64,000 nucleotides of DNA from contig NZ_MXAV01000044.1 of NCBI RefSeq assembly GCF_002847505.1, positions 62,001 through 126,000 on the forward strand. The letters run 5' to 3'. A program made the translations under genes and the position numbers. The stretch's first letter is position 1. Each line of letters begins with the position of its first letter. Of this stretch, positions 8,419 through 17,155 are shown one piece after another. Source of the DNA: Acidithiobacillus marinus (GTDB lineage: Bacteria > Pseudomonadota > Gammaproteobacteria > Acidithiobacillales > Acidithiobacillaceae). The notes under the pieces are model-generated. The model searched no databases. It saw nothing but the letters and a program-made list of their open reading frames with translations, and was not told where the DNA came from.

Positions 8419-10469
8419 TGGCCCGAAGCAGCTCCCACATTCCCGTACACATGATCGGACCATTACTGGCAGCGATGATGGGCGCGCTGGTTGTGCTGGC
8501 ATTGGGCAGGGAAGTGGCATTCTGGGCGTTGGGACTCTGGCTGCTGGCCACCCTGCTGGGCTTGTACGGAGCCTGGCGGCGGCAGCCTGTGTGGTTTACG
8601 GCACCCTTGCGCTTGTCCGGGGGGCTGCTGTTTCTGCTGCTGGCTTTTGTCCTTTCAGGCTGGGGTAACTGGCTGGCCATTGCCAGCCAGTCGGTATTAA
8701 TTCTGCTGGCCGTCAAAGCCCTGGAAATGCGCTCCCAGCGGGATTTTTATCAGGTGGCTGCCCTGGTACTGCTGGGTATGGGGCTGGCTGCCTGGTTGCG
8801 GGTTGATCTCCTGCTCGGCATTTATCTGCTGGTGACTTTATATCTGGCGCTGCTGGGTTTGCTCTGGCAGCCCCTGGCAGATGCCGCCCGGGAACGGGGG
8901 AGTAATGTCCTGCAGGGACGTGATTTTCGCTATATGCTGTTTTTCAGCGTACTGTTCATGTGCCTGCTGCTGCCCATGACGGGTGTGTTTTTTCTGCTCC
9001 TGCCACGCACTCCGACCCCACTCTGGGCCTGGGGGCCACCCCAAGCTTCCGCGCGCTCAGGATTCAGCGCCGACTTGTCGCCTGATCAGATCACCCGTCT
9101 GGCTCTGGACCCGGCCGTTGCGTTTCGCGCCCAGATCCAGCCGCAGCCCCGCAATCCGCAACAGCTCTACTGGGTGGGCGCCATTTTGTGGCGGGACCAA
9201 GGCAACACCTGGGTACCGGGCCCGCCCTCTCCACAAAGCTCTCCAGCCGCGCCACAAAAATCAGTACCTGGAATCCCGCGGAATGCCGCACTCACCCATC
9301 AGGAAATTGTCCTCAGTCCCGCTGACAGCCGCTATCTATTTGCCTTGTCTTACCCCCGACGCTGGCAAATTCCCGAGACATTTCAGGTACAGTTGGATGG
9401 CGTCCTGCAACTGCAAAAAGCGCCGTCCCTGCCGTTGCGCTACGCAGTCTGGTCGGGGAGTCCGCCCTCTTTGTTCCTGAGTCAGGCAGAACGCCATGCC
9501 GCCCTGCAGGTGCCGGAGAACACCTCGCCTGCGGTTCGGGTGCTGGCCAAAAGTCTGGCCGGGGATTCCCCCGCGCAAACCGTCAGCCGCCTGACGCGCT
9601 GGTTTCATGGCCCGTCCTTTCACTACAGCCTGAAAGCACCGGCGGCCTATCCCCACGGCCAGAGCATGGCGGATTTTCTCCTGCATTCCCATACCGGATT
9701 TTGCGAATATTATGCTGGCGGACTGGCACTCCTGCTGCGCCTGGACGGGGTACCGGCGCGGGTAGTGACCGGTTATCACGGCGGAGAATACAATCCCGTC
9801 GGTAATTACTGGTTGATTCGTCAACGTATGGCCCATGCCTGGGTGCAGGCCTGGTTACCGGGAGCGGGTTGGGTGCGTCTGGATGCCACCCCGGCAAGCC
9901 TTGGCCCTGAGGGACAAAATGCCGGGAATAATGGCGCCATGACCCAGGATCAGGTGCCCGTCTCGCAGCGCTTCTGGGATTGGTTGCAGTGGGAATGGGT
10001 GAATACGGTCATTGATCTGACACCCGCCAAACAAAGGGCTCTGTGGACGGCGGCAGGCTTGCAGTTCCTGCATTTCTTCCAGCATGGGGCAGCGGCACAA
10101 AAACCGCTACAGGGGCCGCTTCACCACACCCGTTTCCAGTTCGCCCAACCGGCCTGGAAAGTGCTACTGGGTATATCGGCCTTGCTGCTGTTGCTGCTTG
10201 GTATCCGCTTGCGGCAGCGGCGCGGGGACAACAGCAGTGATCCGGCGCTTTATTGGCGGGAACGGGCCATTCAGGCACTGCGGCAACTGGGTCTGAAAGA
10301 TTCCCGACCCGGGCAGGAAAAGGCTTTTTGTGCGGCATTGGCCGGTCCGCCCGAGATCCGTCAGCAGCTCCTGCAGCAGTATCAGATCCAGCGTTATGGT
10401 TCCCATCCCGATGCCCGGGGTGATGCGCTATTGCGCGAACTGATGGGACAATTGCGCAATGAGCAATAG
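8418..10469 (+). CDS. TgpA-like membrane transglutaminase-like protein
   Basis: A 683-residue protein. The N-terminal ~200 residues form several hydrophobic helices. A periplasmic transglutaminase-like core follows, with a candidate catalytic Cys in HTGFCEYYAGGLALLLR, His in RMAHAWVQAWLPGAGWV and Asp in RLDATPASLG. A membrane helix near residue 575 (VLLGISALLLLLLGI) and a C-terminal cytoplasmic tail complete it. The ATG at 8418 overlaps the DUF58 stop (TGATG). In Pseudomonas the homologous TgpA is important for viability; its substrate is not established. It is the last gene of the run and converges on msbA 28 nt away. Confidence 0.9.
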   Translation: MARSSSHIPVHMIGPLLAAMMGALVVLALGREVAFWALGLWLLATLLGLYGAWRRQPVWFTAPLRLSGGLLFLLLAFVLSGWGNWLAIASQSVLILLAVKALEMRSQRDFYQVAALVLLGMGLAAWLRVDLLLGIYLLVTLYLALLGLLWQPLADAARERGSNVLQGRDFRYMLFFSVLFMCLLLPMTGVFFLLLPRTPTPLWAWGPPQASARSGFSADLSPDQITRLALDPAVAFRAQIQPQPRNPQQLYWVGAILWRDQGNTWVPGPPSPQSSPAAPQKSVPGIPRNAALTHQEIVLSPADSRYLFALSYPRRWQIPETFQVQLDGVLQLQKAPSLPLRYAVWSGSPPSLFLSQAERHAALQVPENTSPAVRVLAKSLAGDSPAQTVSRLTRWFHGPSFHYSLKAPAAYPHGQSMADFLLHSHTGFCEYYAGGLALLLRLDGVPARVVTGYHGGEYNPVGNYWLIRQRMAHAWVQAWLPGAGWVRLDATPASLGPEGQNAGNNGAMTQDQVPVSQRFWDWLQWEWVNTVIDLTPAKQRALWTAAGLQFLHFFQHGAAAQKPLQGPLHHTRFQFAQPAWKVLLGISALLLLLLGIRLRQRRGDNSSDPALYWRERAIQALRQLGLKDSRPGQEKAFCAALAGPPEIRQQLLQQYQIQRYGSHPDARGDALLRELMGQLRNEQ

Positions 10470-10497
10470 CACATGCTCCATGCCGGGCCTTTTTCGG

Positions 10498-12165
10498 TCA
10501 GCCCTGAAGGCGTTTTCCCCGCTCCAGACGGATGACCTGATCGGCAAGGCGGGTGGTGCGGGGGCGATGGGCGACGATCAGGATGGTTTTCAGACCATGT
10601 AATTCCGCTAGGGTTTCGGCAATGCGTTCTTCGCTTTCGCTGTCGAGATTGCTGGTGGCCTCGTCAAGGACCAGCACCGGGCGATCCAGATACAGGGCCC
10701 GGGCAATGGCGAGGCGCTGGCGTTGCCCGCCTGAAAAGTTTGCACCATTGCCCTGGATCATGCTGTCCAGCCCACCACTGCGCGCCAGAAAGTCCCAGGC
10801 ATGGGCTTGTCGCGCCGCTATTTCGGCGCGCTGGCGATCCGGCTGGCTTTCGCCATAGGCAATATTGCTGAGGACGCTTCCCGTAAACAACACCGGTTCC
10901 TGGGCCACAAAACTGAAATAGCGGCGATAATCGCCATCGGGTATCCGCGATTTATCGGTACCGGCGACGCTGATGCTGCCTGCACTGGCCGGGAGCAAAC
11001 CCAGAATGACCCGCACCAGGCTGGTTTTTCCGCTGCCGCTGGGACCAACGATGGCCGTGGTGCTCAGGGGCGGGATGGAGATATCCAATCCCTGGAGAAT
11101 TTGCTCCACACCCAGTTGCAGGCGCAGACCATGACATTGCCAGGTTCCCCAGGGCTGGGGGCTGGGTGAAGTATCGCTATGTTCTGCAGGTTGATCCAGC
11201 CAGGCAAACAAACGATCAGCTGCCGAAAGTCCCTGCTGTAATTGATTGTTTGCGGAGGACAGCTGTCGTAAGGGTTCATAAATTAAGCCCAGTGCTGTAA
11301 AAAAACTGAAAAAAGCGCCGGTACTCATGTTACCACTGACTACCTGGCTACCACCGAGGTAAATAATGGCGGCGATACCCAGTGCCGCGATCATTTCCAT
11401 GACCGGCACGGTGGCTTTCTGAATCCGGGCAATTTGCATCATCAAGTTAAAGTAATGCTGGGCCTGGCGGGCAAAGCGGTTCGCTTCGAAGGGTTCCCCG
11501 CCCTGGCTTTTGATGACTTCCACGCCGCGCAGACTCTGGGAGAACTGATCCATGATTTCCCCCATTTGCTCCTGTTGTGTATTCCCTCTGTGGCGGAGTT
11601 TCTGACCAAAACGAATCAGAGGATAAAAAGCAATGGGCAGGGTGATGAGGCTGATCAGCGCCAGTTGCCAGCTCATGTAAAACACCACGAAAAGCAGGCC
11701 AAATATCTGAAAACTGGATAAAAAAAAGCGTGCCATCACCGACAGTCCCTGTTGCAGCAAGGTCAGGTCCAGGCTCATGCGTGACAGGGTACTGCCATGA
11801 CTATGATCAATCAGTACTTGCAGGGGCAGGCGCAGGGTATGAGCAAAGAGTTTTTCGCGTAAACCGCGCAGGACTTCTTCCTCCACTCTGGCGAGGTTGA
11901 TGGCCTGGAGGTAATCGGCAGAACCTTTGACCGCATAAATGAGAATGACGCCCAAGGGTAACCAAACCAGCATGTTAGCCTGATGGTCGATGAATATTTT
12001 ATCCAGAACGGGCTTGATGATGTAAGCCATGGCCGCCATGGCCGCAGCGGAAATCACCATGAACAACATCGCTACGGCAATGCGCCCCCGATAGGGACGC
12101 ACCAGAGCCAGGAGGCGCTGAAAACTCCGGGAGCTTAGCGCGGCGGGGGCGCCAGGGGTGCTCAC
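10498..12165 (-). CDS. msbA: Lipid A/LPS export ABC transporter MsbA (permease-ATPase fusion)
   Basis: A 555-residue half-transporter. Six membrane helices occupy about residues 1-310, followed by an ABC ATPase domain with Walker [12 protein letters not shown], signature [16 protein letters not shown] and Walker [16 protein letters not shown]. MsbA homodimers flip lipid A-core across the inner membrane. Length and the [15 protein letters not shown] coupling segment fit MsbA better than drug exporters, though the exact substrate is inferred. Its ATG overlaps the stop of the ferredoxin gene fdxA by 4 nt, an unusual operon partner. Confidence 0.9.
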   Translation of the reverse strand: MSTPGAPAALSSRSFQRLLALVRPYRGRIAVAMLFMVISAAAMAAMAYIIKPVLDKIFIDHQANMLVWLPLGVILIYAVKGSADYLQAINLARVEEEVLRGLREKLFAHTLRLPLQVLIDHSHGSTLSRMSLDLTLLQQGLSVMARFFLSSFQIFGLLFVVFYMSWQLALISLITLPIAFYPLIRFGQKLRHRGNTQQEQMGEIMDQFSQSLRGVEVIKSQGGEPFEANRFARQAQHYFNLMMQIARIQKATVPVMEMIAALGIAAIIYLGGSQVVSGNMSTGAFFSFFTALGLIYEPLRQLSSANNQLQQGLSAADRLFAWLDQPAEHSDTSPSPQPWGTWQCHGLRLQLGVEQILQGLDISIPPLSTTAIVGPSGSGKTSLVRVILGLLPASAGSISVAGTDKSRIPDGDYRRYFSFVAQEPVLFTGSVLSNIAYGESQPDRQRAEIAARQAHAWDFLARSGGLDSMIQGNGANFSGGQRQRLAIARALYLDRPVLVLDEATSNLDSESEERIAETLAELHGLKTILIVAHRPRTTRLADQVIRLERGKRLQG

Positions 12166-12485
12166 TCTTCGAGCAGGCCGCGTTTATCCTTGACTTCCAG
12201 CCAGGCGTCCGCGTCTTCCGGCGCGGCTTTTTTCTGGATGATGGCTGGCCAGACCTTGGCCAGACGGGCATTGATTTCCTCGAATGCTTCCTGTCCCTCA
12301 GGCATGTCATCGTCCCGGAAAATGGCCCCGGCAGGACATTCTGGCTCGCAAAGGGTGCAGTCAATGCATTCGTCGGGGTCAATCACCAGAAAATTGGGAC
12401 CTTCGCGAAAACAGTCCACCGGACAGACATCCACACAGTCCGTATATTTGCATTTGATACATGATTCAGTCACCACGTAGGTCAT
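12162..12485 (-). CDS. fdxA: Seven-iron ferredoxin FdxA
   Basis: A 107-residue low-potential ferredoxin closely following the FdxA pattern: [17 protein letters not shown], then VCPVDCF for the first cluster and [16 protein letters not shown] for the second. Spacing indicates one [3Fe-4S] and one [4Fe-4S] cluster. It is a soluble cytoplasmic electron carrier; the redox partner is not visible here. It lies upstream of msbA with an ATGA overlap, so the two are probably one transcript starting in the 250-bp gap before the peroxiredoxin gene. Confidence 0.94.
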   Translation of the reverse strand: MTYVVTESCIKCKYTDCVDVCPVDCFREGPNFLVIDPDECIDCTLCEPECPAGAIFRDDDMPEGQEAFEEINARLAKVWPAIIQKKAAPEDADAWLEVKDKRGLLEE

Positions 12486-12737
12486 GGGGGCCGGCTCCTT
12501 GGCTTTTTCTCTATTCGGTTGAAGGGTGGCCGGGCTGTCCCGGCAATCTGGGCGCCTATTCTAGCCCAAGGCCGCACGCCTGCCCACTATTTCGGTGCGA
12601 TGGTCAATGACGACTGATGAACGATGCAATGACCAGCGAGCGCACTGGCCAAACAGGCCCGAATAGCAAGGCTTCAGAGAATTCGCTATAGTTCAAATCT
12701 GGACTTTATCCCAGCAACGGACAAGGAGGAAATTCCC

Positions 12738-13340
12738 ATGGCAGTATTGGTAGGTAAAAACGCCCCTGACTTTGTGGCTCCGGCAGTCATGCCGGACAAC
12801 AGCATCAATGAGAAATTCCAGTTTTCCCAGCATATCAAAGGCAAGTATGCGGTACTTTTCTTTTACCCCCTGGACTTCACCTTTGTGTGTCCTTCGGAAA
12901 TCCTGGCCTTCAATCATCGCTTGCAAGAATTCAAAAGTCGCAACACCGAAGTGATCGCCTGCAGCGTCGATTCTCATTTCACCCATCTGGCCTGGAAGAA
13001 TACCCCCGAAGAAAAAGGCGGTATCGGCCAGATCCAGTTGCCCATGGTCGCCGACTTATCCAAAAGTATTGCCCGCAATTATGACGTGCTGCTCAATGAT
13101 GAGGTGGCGCTGCGTGGCTCCTTCCTGATCGACCGTCAGGGTGTGGTTCGCCATGAGGTCGTCAATGACCTTCCCCTGGGCCGCAATATTGATGAAATGA
13201 TTCGCATGGTTGATGCCTTGCAGTTTTCCGAAGAGCATGGCGAAGTCTGTCCGGCTCAGTGGGAAAAAGGTAAAGCCGGGATGACCCCCACCGGCGCTGG
13301 TGTGGCAGATTTTCTGGCCAAGCACGGCAAAGATCTGTAA
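12738..13340 (+). CDS. Typical 2-Cys peroxiredoxin (AhpC/TSA family)
   Basis: A 200-residue peroxiredoxin that reduces hydrogen peroxide and organic hydroperoxides. The peroxidatic Cys51 sits in DFTFVCPSEI and the resolving Cys171 in EEHGEVCPAQW. Full length and both cysteines indicate a functional typical 2-Cys enzyme, probably a decamer. The start at ATG 12738 follows AAGGAGG (12722-12728). It is a single-gene unit bounded by a strong hairpin terminator at 13361-13392. No adjacent AhpF, so the reductant is probably thioredoxin or another disulfide reductase (inference). Confidence 0.94.
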   Translation: MAVLVGKNAPDFVAPAVMPDNSINEKFQFSQHIKGKYAVLFFYPLDFTFVCPSEILAFNHRLQEFKSRNTEVIACSVDSHFTHLAWKNTPEEKGGIGQIQLPMVADLSKSIARNYDVLLNDEVALRGSFLIDRQGVVRHEVVNDLPLGRNIDEMIRMVDALQFSEEHGEVCPAQWEKGKAGMTPTGAGVADFLAKHGKDL

Positions 13341-13360
13341 CGCCTTTACACTGCGTTGAA

Positions 13361-13395
13361 AAAGGCCCGGAGCACCCTGCTACCGGGCCTTTTGC
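13361..13395. terminator. Intrinsic terminator, probably bidirectional
   Basis: A perfect 10-bp stem AAAGGCCCGG / CCGGGCCTTT (13361-13370 and 13383-13392) encloses a 12-nt loop, with A-rich and T-rich flanks. It lies between the peroxiredoxin stop and the end of the convergent gene at 13407, so it can serve both directions. Confidence 0.85.
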
Positions 13396-13406
13396 GTGAA
13401 TCTGGA

Positions 13407-14132
13407 TCAATGCAAGCTATGTCCTGCCTTGCTAGCTGCTTCGGCCATCACCGTTTTGACCTCATCGGGGAAATCGCCTCGACTGACCTGCTGCATGCCT
13501 TCCTGAAAAAACGTGTTGGCGTCGACGGGGAGATGGTGGGTAAGGGCGGCAAAAGCTTTGCGCATTTCGCCAGTGTCCTGGGCGCGGGTGGCCGTAATCC
13601 CCCAGTTCAGCAACAAGATGCGCCAGGGACGTTGGGGGTCGGCGCTGTCCAGGTCTGCAGCATAGTCCGCTGAGGCGGCGCTCACTACTTCACCCATCAA
13701 ATGCGCCAGTGGTTTTAGCGCATCCGGCTCGTTGTTACTATTTGCCAGTACCGCAAGACCATTGACCACCGGTTCGAGGGTGTGCAAAGCGCCGTGCTGG
13801 GAGCAGAGCCAGGCTGCAATGCTGACGGTGATCATTTCCAGGGCGATTTTGGCCTGTTTTTCACCTAGACGATCTGCCCAGGTGGCCAGATCCATGAGCA
13901 AGCCAATGGTCAGATCAGCAATGCGTTCGGGCTCATCTTCGGGCAGGCTGGGATCCCATTCAGCCACATCATTCTTTAACACGGTAAACAACTGCCGCAA
14001 GGCATCCACAATCATAGGCGGCGTGATTTGTTCGCCTGTGGCGATGCCACTGCTGGCAAAAGCAGCCAGAACGGACTGGGTATATTGTTCAAAGCGCTTT
14101 TGCGCTTCGGCGATGTCAAGTATCAGCGCCAC
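13407..14132 (-). CDS. Conserved hypothetical protein, mostly helical
   Basis: A 241-residue protein I do not recognise. I start it at GTG 14132 because AGGAG stands 7 nt upstream on the minus strand; the frame stays open further upstream, but that part reads as low-quality sequence overlapping the divergent PHP gene. The product begins VALILDIAEAQKRFEQYTQS, is acidic and rich in Ala and Leu, and has no signal peptide, clear membrane helix or recognised catalytic motif. It shares a short intergenic region with the PHP phosphoesterase gene and ends at the shared terminator. Confidence 0.72.
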   Translation of the reverse strand: MALILDIAEAQKRFEQYTQSVLAAFASSGIATGEQITPPMIVDALRQLFTVLKNDVAEWDPSLPEDEPERIADLTIGLLMDLATWADRLGEKQAKIALEMITVSIAAWLCSQHGALHTLEPVVNGLAVLANSNNEPDALKPLAHLMGEVVSAASADYAADLDSADPQRPWRILLLNWGITATRAQDTGEMRKAFAALTHHLPVDANTFFQEGMQQVSRGDFPDEVKTVMAEAASKAGHSLH

Positions 14133-14235
14133 GGTTATCTCCTGATATGCCCAAAGAAGTACTGCGTGATATGCTAGCATGGAATCGTCAGGATGCAGCA
14201 GCAAAGGGTATCCGCCAAGCTCAGGAATGAATTTT

Positions 14236-15093
14236 ATGCAAGCGAAAATGTTTTCCCCCATTGACTTACACATGCACTCCCTCGCCTCTGATGGCACCAT
14301 GACCCCCCATGATCTGGTCCAGCGGGTCCATGATTCGGGGGTGCAGGTCATGGCCCTGACGGATCATGACAATACGGCCGGTCTCGCGGAAGCGGGCGAA
14401 AAGGCCGCCGAACTGGGCGTACAGTTGATACCCGGAGTTGAAGTATCCAGTGAATGGGAAACCCAGGGCATTCATATTGTTGGCCTTTTTGTGGATCCAG
14501 AGAATGCCGTTTTGCAAGAGGGGTTGGCAAAAATCATGGCATTCCGTGACTGGCGCGCCACCGAAATCAGCCGTCTGCTGGAAGTTGCCGGTGTTTCCGG
14601 GGCCGAAGCGGGTGCCCGCGCTATGGCGGGAAGCCGTATGGTCGGGCGCAGTCATTTTGGTCGCTGGCTGGTTCGTGCGGGCCATTGCGCGGATGCCAGT
14701 GAGGCTTTTGGCAAATATCTTGGGAGGGGCTGTCCGGCCTATGTGCCCAGTGACTGGATTCCCATGACCGAAGCTGTGCACTGGATTAACAGCGCCGGCG
14801 GTTCTGCCATCCTCGCCCACCCCGGACGTTACAAGCTCAGTGCCAGCCGCTTGCGTACCTTGTTGACGTCTTTCCGTGAGGCGGGTGGTGTGGGCCTGGA
14901 AGTCTGTTCCGGCAGTCAGGCCGCCGGTGATCGGGAGCACCTTGGACGTTTGGCCAGGGAGCTGGGTTTATTAGGCTCGGTTGGCTCCGATTTTCACGGC
15001 CCAGATATAGGCCATGCAGCTATCGGTCAATTGCTGCCTTTACCTGATGGGGTCGAGCCGGTCTGGGCCCGGGCTGGTATCCAGCTTCACTGA
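14236..15093 (+). CDS. PHP-domain phosphoesterase, RNase AM / nucleoside 3',5'-bisphosphate phosphatase type
   Basis: A 285-residue PHP-domain protein. Metal-binding motifs are DLHMHSLASDGT near the N-terminus, ALTDHDNTAG, and IPGVEVSSEW; later IHIVGLF, ILAHPGRY and SVGSDFHGP complete the trinuclear metal site. The arrangement matches the YciV/TrpH (Rnm) group, which removes phosphate from nucleoside 3',5'-bisphosphates and trims 5' ends of rRNA. I chose ATG 14236, about 9 nt after AGGA; ATG 14227 is in frame but too close to that box. Neighbouring permease gene follows on the same strand. Confidence 0.87.
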   Translation: MQAKMFSPIDLHMHSLASDGTMTPHDLVQRVHDSGVQVMALTDHDNTAGLAEAGEKAAELGVQLIPGVEVSSEWETQGIHIVGLFVDPENAVLQEGLAKIMAFRDWRATEISRLLEVAGVSGAEAGARAMAGSRMVGRSHFGRWLVRAGHCADASEAFGKYLGRGCPAYVPSDWIPMTEAVHWINSAGGSAILAHPGRYKLSASRLRTLLTSFREAGGVGLEVCSGSQAAGDREHLGRLARELGLLGSVGSDFHGPDIGHAAIGQLLPLPDGVEPVWARAGIQLH

Positions 15094-15129
15094 TCACCTG
15101 ATATCAGGTAATTGCCCCGAGGGAAACCG

Positions 15130-16167
15130 GTGCCCAAAGAACAGGAAAATTCACGCTATGGCCTATGGGGCTTGGGTTTGCTACTGCTTATTTACGCGGG
15201 AGCAGCCTACACTCTGAGTCCATTTACCGGCCCTTTGCTGATGGGGGCGGTGCTGACTACCGTCGGTTGGCCCTGGCAACTGCGCCTGGAAAAAGCTTTT
15301 CACCTGCCGCGTTGGTTGGGTTCATTGATCCATGCCATCGCCTGGATAGCCATTATCATCATTCCGGCAGTGATTATTGTCGATACCATTCTGCCCAAGG
15401 TGGCCCTGCTGATTGCCCGCTGGCAGTCGGGAAACTCTTTGCTGATGGTGCCTCCCGAGGTGATGCAGATCCCTTATATTGGGCATTGGTTACGCTACCA
15501 TTTGAGTACCCTGAATGGCGCGTATATGTCCTCCTTCATCAGTAGCCATGCCAGCATCATTACCGACTCACTGAGCCAGCTCTGGATTTTTACCCTGCAT
15601 ACTTTTTTTGCGGCCCTCACGGTATTTGCTTTAGCGCTGCATGGCGAGCGCATTACCGAGGCTCTGCGTCTGGGCACCACGCAACTCTGGGGGCGGGATC
15701 GGGGAGATCGCTTTTTGACCGCCTGTCGGGATGCCGCCCGCTCAGTATTGATTGGCCTGATTGGTGTGGGTGTCATCGAAGGCATGTTTATAGGTATTGC
15801 CTATGCTCTGGCTGGCCTGGCTCTTTGGCCACTCTGGCTGGTGGCTACGGCCCTTATTTCGCCCCTACCTTTTGGTGCGACGGCGGTGGTGGGAGCGGCC
15901 ACCATCTGGCTGGCCTTCACCGGGCATTGGATAGCCGGCCTGGCGGTATTGGGCTGGGGCTTTTTTGTGATCATCGTGGCCGATCTGGTGGTCCGTCCGC
16001 TACTCACCGGATCACAAACCCAAGCGCCGTTTTTTCTAGTGTTTTTCAGTATCCTCGGAGGTGCGGAAGCTTTTGGCTTGATCGGACTGATTATCGGCCC
16101 TATTCTGGTTCTGCTGGCGCGGGGCGTCTGGCGGGCCTGGGAACGCCGTATTCGTTTACAGGAATGA
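15130..16167 (+). CDS. AI-2E family transporter (PerM/UPF0118 permease)
   Basis: A 345-residue polytopic membrane protein with about eight hydrophobic helices and the family's long hydrophilic insert between the third and fourth. Conserved C-terminal features include the ADLVVRPLLTGSQTQAPFF stretch and FFSILGGAEAFGLIGLIIGP. Members have been linked to autoinducer-2 export or Na+/H+ exchange, so substrate is uncertain. Start GTG 15130 (VPKEQENSRYGLWGLG) has a GAGGG box about 6 nt upstream; a TTG further upstream has none. It follows the PHP gene by 36 nt. Confidence 0.88.
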   Translation: MPKEQENSRYGLWGLGLLLLIYAGAAYTLSPFTGPLLMGAVLTTVGWPWQLRLEKAFHLPRWLGSLIHAIAWIAIIIIPAVIIVDTILPKVALLIARWQSGNSLLMVPPEVMQIPYIGHWLRYHLSTLNGAYMSSFISSHASIITDSLSQLWIFTLHTFFAALTVFALALHGERITEALRLGTTQLWGRDRGDRFLTACRDAARSVLIGLIGVGVIEGMFIGIAYALAGLALWPLWLVATALISPLPFGATAVVGAATIWLAFTGHWIAGLAVLGWGFFVIIVADLVVRPLLTGSQTQAPFFLVFFSILGGAEAFGLIGLIIGPILVLLARGVWRAWERRIRLQE

Positions 16168-16257
16168 TTTTTGAGATTATGTCCTGGTACATATCAGGAA
16201 CGTAAGTCGCTTTTAATGATCTAATGACCAGGTTTTTTCGTGAAGCAGGAGCGTATC

Positions 16258-16677
16258 ATGGACTACACAATGTTGGATCAGCAGTACAACCAATTACAGC
16301 AACAGACCCAGAATAATCTGCAGGCTCTGCAACAGGTGGCCGGGCGGGTGAACAGCCTGGCTCCGGATAACATGACCGCCCGTGAAATCAATATGGAGTT
16401 GCGCGGTCTGGCCATGAATCTACAGCAACAGCAGCAGAATATCGGGATGATGATGCAGCAGATGGCCCAACGCATTCAGCAACTGGAAATGCAGATGCAG
16501 GGCATGAACCAGCAGGGTATGAACCCTAACATGCAGCAGCGTCCCTGGAATGCTCCCATGCAGGGCCAGCCAGGTATGGGCAGTGGTTTTTTGGGTAATG
16601 TGATGACAGGGCTGGGTCTCGGTGCCGGATTTGCAGTCGCCGATAACATTGTCGATGATATTTTCGACAGTTTCTAG
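16258..16677 (+). CDS. Met/Gln-rich coiled-coil protein with glycine-rich hydrophobic tail, unknown
   Basis: A 139-residue protein I do not recognise. ATG 16258 is preceded by AGGAG with 7-nt spacing. Residues 1-85 are a Gln-rich predicted coiled coil (for example LQQQQQNIGMMMQQMAQRIQ). Residues 78-108 are Met/Gln/Asn/Pro-rich and likely disordered. Residues 108-139 form a glycine-zipper-like hydrophobic stretch (FLGNVMTGLGLGAGFAVADN) ending in an acidic tail (DDIFDSF). The tail loosely resembles the ends of DUF2076 proteins, which is not proof of relation. It sits 7 nt before the next unknown gene, so the pair may be co-expressed. Confidence 0.75.
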   Translation: MDYTMLDQQYNQLQQQTQNNLQALQQVAGRVNSLAPDNMTAREINMELRGLAMNLQQQQQNIGMMMQQMAQRIQQLEMQMQGMNQQGMNPNMQQRPWNAPMQGQPGMGSGFLGNVMTGLGLGAGFAVADNIVDDIFDSF

Positions 16678-16684
16678 GTAAAGC

Positions 16685-17155
16685 GTGTCAGAGCAAGCAC
16701 GCCAGGACGGGTTGGCATTTGAAAAAGCCGTACTGCTATGGGCGGAAGGTATGGGCTGGCGTCTCGAACGCACCGGCCCCCTGCGGCGGGGTATCTGGCC
16801 AGTTGCTCGCCTGGAATTTTTGCGCGAAGGCGTTTTGACGCCAGAAAACTGGGATCATTTTTTAAGTTCCTGCTCGCTGTTTGAATCCTTTGTGCCTGGT
16901 CGCCGTGAGGCCAGCAGTCACAAAGGCATAGCGGTGAAGTTTTATCAGGTGGAAAAACCAGCCTGGGGATTTGCTCAAATAGCCCATACCGGTCCTCATG
17001 AATGGGTGGCGTATTGCCGGAGCAGGGCTGGTTGGGATCAGCTTCCCGCAGAAAGTGAGCAGGCAGCCTTTGCCCGTATCGGTTTGGAATTTCTTCCGCC
17101 CGAAGAACGATGTATGCATGACATGAACAAACCAGACGGTGGGTCACATGCCTGA
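16685..17155 (+). CDS. Hypothetical protein upstream of rlmB
   Basis: A 156-residue cytoplasmic protein of unknown function starting at GTG 16685 (MSEQARQDGLAFEKAVLLWAE). It contains many Trp and aromatic residues (WAEGMGWRLERTG, NWDHFLSSCSLFESF, PAWGFAQIAHTGPHEWVAY) and no membrane helix or signal peptide. No familiar active-site motif is visible. It overlaps rlmB by 8 nt (stop at 17153-17155, rlmB start at 17148), which supports it being a real, co-translated gene. Codon usage looks like its neighbours. Confidence 0.72.
   Translation: MSEQARQDGLAFEKAVLLWAEGMGWRLERTGPLRRGIWPVARLEFLREGVLTPENWDHFLSSCSLFESFVPGRREASSHKGIAVKFYQVEKPAWGFAQIAHTGPHEWVAYCRSRAGWDQLPAESEQAAFARIGLEFLPPEERCMHDMNKPDGGSHA

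Noticed and set aside
13407-14351. Longer version of the unknown minus-strand gene starting upstream of 14132
   Set aside because: The extra N-terminus overlaps the divergent PHP gene, lacks a good ribosome-binding site and reads unlike the rest.
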